Assembly: GCA_965368405.1 (NCBI GenBank)
Contig: CBDUMS010000068.1
Coordinates: 1 to 20,760 of the forward strand
Origin: S012-113 sp965368405
Lineage (GTDB): Bacteria; Bacteroidota; Bacteroidia; Cytophagales; Cyclobacteriaceae
Direction of reading: 5' to 3'
Length of the DNA stretch: 20,760 nt
The notes under the pieces were generated by a model. It ran no database searches and was not told the origin of the DNA. It saw nothing but the letters and a program-made list of their open reading frames with translations. A program made the translations under genes and the position numbers. This document shows, piece after piece, positions 15,543-20,760 of the stretch (position 1 is its first letter; every line of letters starts with the position of its first letter).

Positions 15543-16019
15543 ATGAAAACCAAAGAAATAAGAGATTTAATAGACTTCATTGCCAATACAGGACTAAATG
15601 AAGTGAAGATCGAGACTGAAGAGCTTAAGCTCTCAGTAAGAAGAGAGGCGGGTAAAACCAAAGTCATTGAGGCAGTAGCATCGGCTCCTGCTCCTCAGGC
15701 ACCAGCTGCGGCTGCTGCCCCTTCTTCAGCTCCTGCTGCTCCTGCAGCACCGGCGGCTTCTTCTGATGCTTCTTCTGGCTATGTTGAAATAAAATCACCT
15801 ATGATAGGCACTTTTTACAGGTCAGCTAACCCGGAATCAGATCCTTTCGTAAATGTAGGCGATAGCGTTTCGGTAGGCCAAACTGTATGTATTGTAGAAG
15901 CCATGAAGTTATTCAATGAAATTGAGTCTGAAATTGGTGGTAAAATTGTTAAGGTGCTTGTAGAAAATGGCACTCCAGTAGAATACGACCAACCGTTATA
16001 TTTAGTAGATCCATCTTAA
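15543..16019 (+). CDS. accB: acetyl-CoA carboxylase biotin carboxyl carrier protein
   Basis: Carries the carboxylated biotin between biotin carboxylase and carboxyltransferase in malonyl-CoA synthesis. From the ATG at 15543 the protein has 158 residues and begins MKTKEIRDLIDFIANTGLNE, the family N-terminus; an 18-codon upstream extension overlapping efp is rejected. A flexible Ala/Pro-rich linker spans about 44-78. The biotinyl domain (79-158) holds the EAMKLFNEI site, with Lys122 as the biotinylated residue. accC follows 11 bases later, so the two subunits are made together. Confidence 0.97.
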   Translation: MKTKEIRDLIDFIANTGLNEVKIETEELKLSVRREAGKTKVIEAVASAPAPQAPAAAAAPSSAPAAPAAPAASSDASSGYVEIKSPMIGTFYRSANPESDPFVNVGDSVSVGQTVCIVEAMKLFNEIESEIGGKIVKVLVENGTPVEYDQPLYLVDPS

Positions 16020-16030
16020 TTTAAGCTGCC

Positions 16031-17374
16031 GTGTTTAAGAAAATTCTAATTGCCAACCGAGGTGAGATTGCCCTGCGTATAATTCGTACCTGTAAGGAAA
16101 TGGGTATAAAGTCGGTAGCTGTATATTCTACCGCTGATCGCGAAAGTTTACACGTTAAATTTGCCGATGAGGCGATCTGCATTGGCGCCGCTCCAAGTTC
16201 AGAGTCCTACCTGAACATGCCAAGAATTCTGGCTGCAGCAGAAGTTACAAATGCCGATGCAATCCATCCTGGCTATGGCTTTCTCTCTGAGAATGCAGAG
16301 TTTTCTAAAATTTGTGATGAATATAATATAAAATTCATTGGAGCTTCGGCTGATATGATCGACCGCATGGGAGATAAGGCGAATGCTAAAGCTACCATGA
16401 AAGCGGCAGGCGTACCAACCATTCCAGGTTCGGAAGGTCTTTTAGATTCAGTTGAAGAAGGTAAGAAGCTGGCGAAGAAAATCAAATACCCGGTAATTCT
16501 TAAGGCTACCGCAGGTGGCGGTGGCCGGGGAATGCGAATTGTCCATAATGAAGATGGATTTCAAAAAGCATGGGATGACGCACGCCAGGAATCTGGTGCA
16601 GCCTTTGGCAACGATGCACTTTATATGGAGAAGTTCATTGAAGAACCTCGCCATATTGAAGTTCAGATTGTTGGAGACCATAAAGGAAGAGCATGCCATT
16701 TGTCTGAGCGCGATTGTTCTATTCAACGTCGTCATCAGAAACTTGTCGAAGAAACTCCATCACCCTTTATGACCGATGAACTTCGTGAGAAGATGGGTGC
16801 TGCAGCGATTGCAGGTGCAGAAGCCATTGGATATGAAGGAGCTGGAACGGTAGAGTTTTTGGTAGATAAAAACCGTGATTTCTATTTTATGGAAATGAAT
16901 ACACGTATTCAGGTTGAACACCCCATAACAGAAGAGGTTACTGATTTTGATCTTATTAAGGAACAGATTAAAGTGGCTGCTGGTGAATTGATCATCGGTA
17001 TCAATTATTTTCCTAAGTTATTTGCTATGGAATGTCGGATCAATGCCGAAAATCCTAAAAAAGGTTTTCGACCATCGCCTGGTAAGATCACTAATCTTCA
17101 TATGCCCGGTGGCCATGGCGTAAGAGTAGATAGCCATGTTTATGCCGGCTATACCATTCCACCAAACTACGATTCTATGATCGCAAAGCTTATCGTTAGC
17201 GGGCAATCGAGAGAGGAGGTTATCACCAGAATGGAGAGGGCATTATCTGAGTTTGTAATTGAAGGTATCGATACCACAATTCCATTTCACATTAAATTAA
17301 TGCGTGATAAGAACTTCAAAGCAGGTAATTTCACTACCGCCTTTCTAGATGATTTCGATTATTCTGATCTTTAG
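16031..17374 (+). CDS. accC: acetyl-CoA carboxylase biotin carboxylase subunit
   Basis: ATP-dependent carboxylation of biotin on AccB. The gene starts with GTG at 16031, giving MFKKILIANRGEIALRIIRT, the exact family opening. The biotin-carboxylase N domain is followed by the ATP-grasp domain with the glycine loop KATAGGGGRGMRIV (158-171) and the signature FMEMNTRIQVEHPITE (286-301), which contains metal-binding Glu288 and catalytic Arg292. The C-terminal domain includes ECRINAENP (334-342). Its 447 residues match bacterial AccC. It is the last gene of the series from DUF177; no terminator was seen after it. Confidence 0.97.
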   Translation: MFKKILIANRGEIALRIIRTCKEMGIKSVAVYSTADRESLHVKFADEAICIGAAPSSESYLNMPRILAAAEVTNADAIHPGYGFLSENAEFSKICDEYNIKFIGASADMIDRMGDKANAKATMKAAGVPTIPGSEGLLDSVEEGKKLAKKIKYPVILKATAGGGGRGMRIVHNEDGFQKAWDDARQESGAAFGNDALYMEKFIEEPRHIEVQIVGDHKGRACHLSERDCSIQRRHQKLVEETPSPFMTDELREKMGAAAIAGAEAIGYEGAGTVEFLVDKNRDFYFMEMNTRIQVEHPITEEVTDFDLIKEQIKVAAGELIIGINYFPKLFAMECRINAENPKKGFRPSPGKITNLHMPGGHGVRVDSHVYAGYTIPPNYDSMIAKLIVSGQSREEVITRMERALSEFVIEGIDTTIPFHIKLMRDKNFKAGNFTTAFLDDFDYSDL

Positions 17375-17411
17375 AATCAAATCTTATTAAGGTATCTGCT
17401 TGATAAACTTC

Positions 17412-17428
17412 GGAAATGTACCATTTCC
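17412..17428. repeat. perfect interrupted palindrome between accC and the lipoprotein gene
   Basis: GGAAATG-TAC-CATTTCC is a 7-bp perfect inverted repeat with a three-base centre. No T-run follows, so it does not look like a terminator. It could be a protein-binding site or an mRNA hairpin in the leader of the lipoprotein gene, 46 bases before its ATG. The 100-base gap shows no clear TAnnTTTG element. Confidence 0.5.
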
Positions 17429-17474
17429 AACCAATTTCTGGTGCGGAGTGTCTAAGGTGTAAAGTCAAATCATT

Positions 17475-17912
17475 ATGAAGTTAAACCATCTTGGGTTGCT
17501 TATACTGCTAATCCTATCTTCTTGCGATAAGAACGAGGATTGCTGCTTGCCAATTACTGAGGGAGAATTATTGGGTACCTATCGTGTTTATGAATATGGA
17601 TACTCACCCGGTGATCGCTATATAACAGAAGCAGTTTCGGCCAATCCGGCGCAACTTATAAATTTTAAAGACGACAATAGTTTTTCTTCGAACTACTCAG
17701 AACTAAAAGATTTCAATTATTATGCCTTGATTAATGATGATCGAGAAGGTGTAATCCTTGCCTTGTTTGCTGAAGAACCTGATTTTAAAGAGGAAATCGA
17801 TATCATTAATCTGGACCACAGCTATAGTGTAGAATTCGAGGAGTTCAATGTTAAACTCAATTATCGCTTCTGCATCGAAGGTTGCCACATCGGGATTAAG
17901 AAGATAGAATAG
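17475..17912 (+). CDS. small predicted lipoprotein of unknown function
   Basis: Not recognised beyond being a lipoprotein. The N-terminus MKLNHLGLLILLILSSC is a type II signal peptide with lipobox LSSC; Cys17 would be acylated. The next residues, DKNED, are acidic with a lysine, resembling but not exactly matching the C-x-K-(D/E)2 surface-export signal of Bacteroidota, so surface exposure is possible. The mature part is about 129 residues and acidic, with ELLGTYRVYEYGYSPGDRY near its start, a pattern seen in lipocalin-like small lipoproteins. Two cysteine groups (Cys23/Cys24 after the anchor and a CIEGC near the end) could form disulphides in the periplasm. It lies 100 bases after accC and is convergent with the glycosyltransferase gene 23 bases away; no terminator was seen in that gap. 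Confidence 0.82.
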   Translation: MKLNHLGLLILLILSSCDKNEDCCLPITEGELLGTYRVYEYGYSPGDRYITEAVSANPAQLINFKDDNSFSSNYSELKDFNYYALINDDREGVILALFAEEPDFKEEIDIINLDHSYSVEFEEFNVKLNYRFCIEGCHIGIKKIE

Positions 17913-17935
17913 TTGCCTAGTTTAAACCATTTATG

Positions 17936-19003
17936 CTAACTAAATAATTCGAGGTACTTCGCTTGATTGGCCTCAATGCTGTAGTATTCTTCTACCGTTT
18001 TTCGTCCCGCTGCTCCTAGTTGCTGCCTAAGGGTAGGGGAGTCGATGAGCTGACAAAGTTTCGTAAACCATTCGCCCTCCGATCCAGCTAAAAGTCCATT
18101 TTCTCCATCCGTAATTATAATTGGATTAACGCCTACGGGAGACATTATTGTAGGAATAGCCATTCCCATATACTGCAAACCCTTGGCCCCACACTTTCCT
18201 TTCGTCCATTCATTATCCGGTAAAGGCATAACGCCAATATCGAATCGACTAAGGTCTGCCGTTTCTGTTTCGGCTCGCCATGGCAACCCCTGAATGCCCA
18301 ATACTGAGTTTTTGTAATCAGGATCTCCGAGCACTTCAAACTTAACTTTATCGCCATATTTATCGCGTATTCTTAGCAAGACCGGCACAATATCTTCAAA
18401 ATGTTTAATGGTACTAAAGGAACCCGTCCAGCCGATTACTACTGTTTCGGATGACTCTTTTGGAATTGGCTGGTACTTTTTAGTGTCAATAGTTGTTGGA
18501 ATGACCTTAACCTTAGTATTGAACTGCCTTGCATAATCCGCCAGGTATTCATTGCCCGCAACTATGGTTGAGCTTAAAGAAATGATGCGTTTGGTTTTAT
18601 TTGGATTCTTTAGAAAGGATAAGTTGCTGTTGGCTGCATTTTTATCGAGCAACCAGATCGAGTCATCGAAATCGAAGATGATAGGCTTTTTCGATCTTGT
18701 TAAAAGACGTTCAAAAATGGTTGTTCCTGTCATAAAAGCTTCGCGCTGAATGAAGATGTAATCGAAGTTTTTAACGCGATATAAATCGGAGTGTCGCTTC
18801 AGAATGCTTTTTATCAGAATCCATAGTTTTGCAAAGTACTTCCCGGGCTGGTAAAGTATCTTGTCATCTTGTGCGTCTATCAAATAAGACATATGGCAAA
18901 TAATTCCATTATCTGCGAGGTAGTCGAAATATTGTTCGAACCTATACCGTTGCGAGGGTGACCGATTAGGTCGGTGCATTACCAGAAAAAGTACTCTTTT
19001 CAT
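17936..19003 (-). CDS. glycosyltransferase, GT4-like
   Basis: Predicted cytosolic or membrane-associated retaining glycosyltransferase of the GT-B fold, 355 residues. The N-terminal acceptor domain includes IFIQREAF (83-90) and FDFDDSIW (110-117), seen in this subfamily. The C-terminal donor domain starts at about 185 with VVIGWTGSFST (188-198) and has KGKCGAKGLQYMGMAIPTI (268-286) and ENGLLA (301-306), which bind the nucleotide sugar. The usual EX7E is altered: LQYM stands where most members have LEYM, as I recall for the KCG..K.LQYM subfamily. It begins one base after the epimerase stop, so the two are probably translated together and act on the same surface glycan. The sugar is unknown. 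Confidence 0.9.
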   Translation of the reverse strand: MKRVLFLVMHRPNRSPSQRYRFEQYFDYLADNGIICHMSYLIDAQDDKILYQPGKYFAKLWILIKSILKRHSDLYRVKNFDYIFIQREAFMTGTTIFERLLTRSKKPIIFDFDDSIWLLDKNAANSNLSFLKNPNKTKRIISLSSTIVAGNEYLADYARQFNTKVKVIPTTIDTKKYQPIPKESSETVVIGWTGSFSTIKHFEDIVPVLLRIRDKYGDKVKFEVLGDPDYKNSVLGIQGLPWRAETETADLSRFDIGVMPLPDNEWTKGKCGAKGLQYMGMAIPTIMSPVGVNPIIITDGENGLLAGSEGEWFTKLCQLIDSPTLRQQLGAAGRKTVEEYYSIEANQAKYLELFS

Positions 19004-19004
19004 T

Positions 19005-19997
19005 CTATCGCTTCCAATGTTCTGGAAAATTCTTCTTTATTTCAATATTCTCAAAACTACTGCTGGGTTTAATTTCAATATTCTGTGCCCATTTGGCCAT
19101 TTGCTTAAGCCCTTTTTTTAGTGATGTTTCCTTCTGGATATCAAATACTTCATAGAAATATTGGTGATCGGCATAGGCGTGAAAAACCTCGTTTCTTTCA
19201 GATAGATATTTGATCTCAAGTTCTCTATCCATTACTTTTTGAATCTGAGAAGCTAATTGGTTAACGGTGATTGCTTCAGCACTACCAATATTAAACGCTT
19301 TATTCCTTGCTGACGGAATAGTTACAGAATGGGCTATTGGCAAGGCTATATCATCAATATAACTAAATGCTCGGCTTTGTTCCCCATTACCAAATATCGT
19401 TAAGGGAGTATTTTGCATCGCTTGCTTCAAGAATATACCAATTACATTACGGTATTTATCGCCGAGGTTTTGTCGTTCTCCATAGACGTTATGAGGCCTA
19501 AATATTATATAGTCGAGACCGAACTGCTCATGCGCTGCTGCCAAGTCGAGCTCCACGGCATATTTAGAAACGCCATAAGGGTCTTCTGGCTTCGGGTGCA
19601 TTGCTTCAGTCATGGGCGGAGATTGTGATCCATACACCGCTATAGAAGATGCAAAAACAAAACAATCTACGTTATAGTTAACCGCAGCGTTGATAAGATT
19701 AATTGACCCGAGTTGATTGACTTGATAATTGTAATTTCTGATATAATGACTTAGTCCTTCCGCAGCATATGCAGCAAAATGATAGACATAATTTATTTTA
19801 TGATCTGAAAAGATTTGCTCAATCAGTTTCACATTGGTTATAGAACCATTCACATAAACCGCATTCCTTGGGATATTACGCTTGAATCCACCCGATAGAT
19901 CATCAAGTACAATTACCTTATGCTTTAACTTGATTAATTCTTCAGCCACATGGCTTCCGATAAATCCGGCGCCACCGGTTACAAGGGAGGTAATCAT
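19005..19997 (-). CDS. NAD-dependent sugar-nucleotide epimerase/dehydratase (extended SDR)
   Basis: Extended short-chain dehydrogenase acting on a nucleotide sugar, probably UDP-hexose. The NAD-binding motif is TGGAGFIGSH (7-16), with Asp32/Asp33 after the second strand. The catalytic residues are Ser117/Ser118 (FASSIAVYG) and the Tyr141-x3-Lys145 pair (YGVSK). RPHNVYG (167-173) and the C-terminal FSYIDDIA segment resemble UDP-glucose 4-epimerases and related dehydratases. At 330 residues it fits the family. It lies 12 bases after the DUF3109 gene and is adjacent to the glycosyltransferase, suggesting that it supplies that enzyme's donor. The substrate cannot be fixed from sequence. Confidence 0.92.
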   Translation of the reverse strand: MITSLVTGGAGFIGSHVAEELIKLKHKVIVLDDLSGGFKRNIPRNAVYVNGSITNVKLIEQIFSDHKINYVYHFAAYAAEGLSHYIRNYNYQVNQLGSINLINAAVNYNVDCFVFASSIAVYGSQSPPMTEAMHPKPEDPYGVSKYAVELDLAAAHEQFGLDYIIFRPHNVYGERQNLGDKYRNVIGIFLKQAMQNTPLTIFGNGEQSRAFSYIDDIALPIAHSVTIPSARNKAFNIGSAEAITVNQLASQIQKVMDRELEIKYLSERNEVFHAYADHQYFYEVFDIQKETSLKKGLKQMAKWAQNIEIKPSSSFENIEIKKNFPEHWKR

Positions 19998-20009
19998 AAA
20001 TCGCTGGAG

Positions 20010-20582
20010 CTATTCTGCATTTTCTTCATCGATCATATCAACGAGTTTCTGATACCACGCAGCGCCGTACTTACGAGTTAGCGGCTCTTTGAGGAACTTA
20101 TACAGCGGTACCTTAAGATTTAGACCGTTACTGCAAGCGTCTTTGCAGATATGCCAGCGATCATAATTTACAGCTTCGAACTGGTCGTATTTTCTTACAC
20201 GCAGCGGATAAAGGTGACAAGAAATAGGTTTTTGGAAATCAATCTTACCATCGCGGTAGGCCATCTCTATGCCGCACTTTAGAATGCCGGCATTATCATA
20301 AATAGCATAAGCACACTCTTTTCTATTTATGGTGGTGGTAGAGTATTCTTTATCCTCATCGAGGATATATTTCCCTTGCGCTTCTATAAACTTTCGGCCT
20401 TCCGGACTTAAGTAAGGAGCCACTTCGGGATAAATTTTATTCAGAATAGGCAGTTCTTCCTTCAATAATGGCGCCCCCAGGTCCCCTTCCACACAACAGG
20501 CACCCTTGCACTTACCCAGATCGCATACAAAGTACTCATCCTTTATGTCGTCGGTAAGTATTACATGATCTACTTCTATCAT
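20010..20582 (-). CDS. DUF3109 family cysteine-rich protein
   Basis: Function unknown; a conserved Bacteroidota family. The start is taken at ATG 20582 (190 residues, MIEVDHVILTDDIKDEYFVC), because the open frame further upstream runs through the intergenic repeat and has no protein-like character. Nine cysteines lie at 20, 25, 29, 30, 90, 103, 122, 146 and 150, including the cluster CDLGKCKGACC (20-30) and CHLYPLRV (122-129). The arrangement resembles YkgJ-type cysteine clusters, which may bind zinc or an iron-sulphur centre. No signal peptide is seen, so it is probably cytosolic. It leads the minus-strand group with the epimerase and glycosyltransferase; a link to sugar metabolism would be inference from position only. 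Confidence 0.9.
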   Translation of the reverse strand: MIEVDHVILTDDIKDEYFVCDLGKCKGACCVEGDLGAPLLKEELPILNKIYPEVAPYLSPEGRKFIEAQGKYILDEDKEYSTTTINRKECAYAIYDNAGILKCGIEMAYRDGKIDFQKPISCHLYPLRVRKYDQFEAVNYDRWHICKDACSNGLNLKVPLYKFLKEPLTRKYGAAWYQKLVDMIDEENAE

Positions 20583-20587
20583 AGTGG

Positions 20588-20595
20588 CAAAAGTA
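20588..20595 (-). promoter_or_regulatory. putative -7 element of the DUF3109 gene
   Basis: TACTTTTG on the minus strand is a perfect TAnnTTTG element ending five bases before the ATG. The transcript would then begin at or very near the start codon. No TTG was found at the -33 distance, so this may be a chance match. Confidence 0.35.
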
Positions 20596-20657
20596 TAATG
20601 GTTACATAAGTAATAGCAGCTTATTCTAATTATTGTGCTCCCCAATTCTTTCTTTTT

Positions 20658-20719
20658 ATTCTGAGCGCAGCGAAGCCGTGCCTGTCCTCCTTCGACTGAT
20701 AAACAGGCAGGCAGGAATC
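20658..20719. repeat. probable dispersed intergenic repeat with internal palindrome
   Basis: ATTCTGAGCGCAGCGAAG (20658-20675) followed, after a 39-base insert, by AATCT resembles a short repeat I recall from many Bacteroidota intergenic regions, where ATTCTGAGCGCAGCGAAG runs directly into AATCT. The insert contains TGCCTGT (20679-20685) paired with ACAGGCA (20703-20709) around a 17-base loop holding CCTTCGACTGATAA, and a tandem CAGG/CAGG end. The remaining bases to the window edge show no supported gene. Copy number could not be checked. Confidence 0.5.
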
Positions 20720-20760
20720 TATTAATCCACTTAATCTCATATGATGGCTGCTTCAAGAAG

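Noticed and set aside
20583..20756. Upstream extension of the DUF3109 frame.
   Set aside because: It translates the intergenic repeat and the presumed promoter; the conserved protein starts at 20582.
1..20760. CRISPR array, phage, insertion sequence, toxin-antitoxin or defence system.
   Set aside because: No spaced direct repeats, transposase, integrase or known defence domains were seen on either strand; the gene content is core metabolism, division and a small glycan group.

Overview
The window looks like an ordinary chromosomal stretch of a Bacteroidota bacterium, most likely an environmental or marine member of the Cytophagales; the genus cannot be read from it. Reasons: the murG-murC-ftsQ-ftsA-ftsZ block with no ddl between murC and ftsQ; an FtsZ with a long acidic linker ending in LHDNVD; AT-rich gene starts without clear Shine-Dalgarno sequences; several TAnnTTTG -7 promoter elements of the Bacteroidota type; and the pdxA-DUF177-rpmF-plsX-fabH-efp-accB-accC order.

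Layout. (1) 1-5909, plus strand: end of the dcw cluster, murG (5' end outside the window), murC, ftsQ, ftsA, ftsZ, with ATGA overlaps at the first two junctions. (2) 5910-6084: a structured stretch after ftsZ with four successive stem-loops, the last an intrinsic terminator whose T-run overlaps the stop codon of the convergent HIT gene. (3) 11064-6083, minus strand: rsmA, mgtE, a D-2-hydroxyacid dehydrogenase, a membrane pentapeptide-repeat protein, then greA and a HIT hydrolase. greA has its own promoter and a terminator-like hairpin in its leader. (4) 11142-17374, plus strand: pdxA, then the closely spaced series DUF177, rpmF, plsX, fabH, efp, accB, accC, joining ribosome/translation genes to the start of fatty acid synthesis. 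A small lipoprotein gene of unknown function follows. (5) 20582-17936, minus strand: a cysteine-rich DUF3109 protein, a sugar-nucleotide epimerase and a family 4-like glycosyltransferase, probably one operon. Upstream of it, at the window edge, lies a palindrome-containing block that looks like a dispersed intergenic repeat.

Functionally the window is mostly core: lipid II synthesis and division, rRNA methylation, magnesium uptake, vitamin B6, transcript cleavage, EF-P, and acetyl-CoA carboxylase/KAS III. I see no CRISPR array, phage, insertion sequence, defence system, tRNA or rRNA. No stretch over 300 bases lacks a gene. The observations most worth checking are RNA-level: the multi-hairpin region after ftsZ and the greA leader attenuator. 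Less certain ones are the lipoprotein with an upstream palindrome, the unassigned dehydrogenase near pdxA, and a possibly leaderless DUF3109 transcript.
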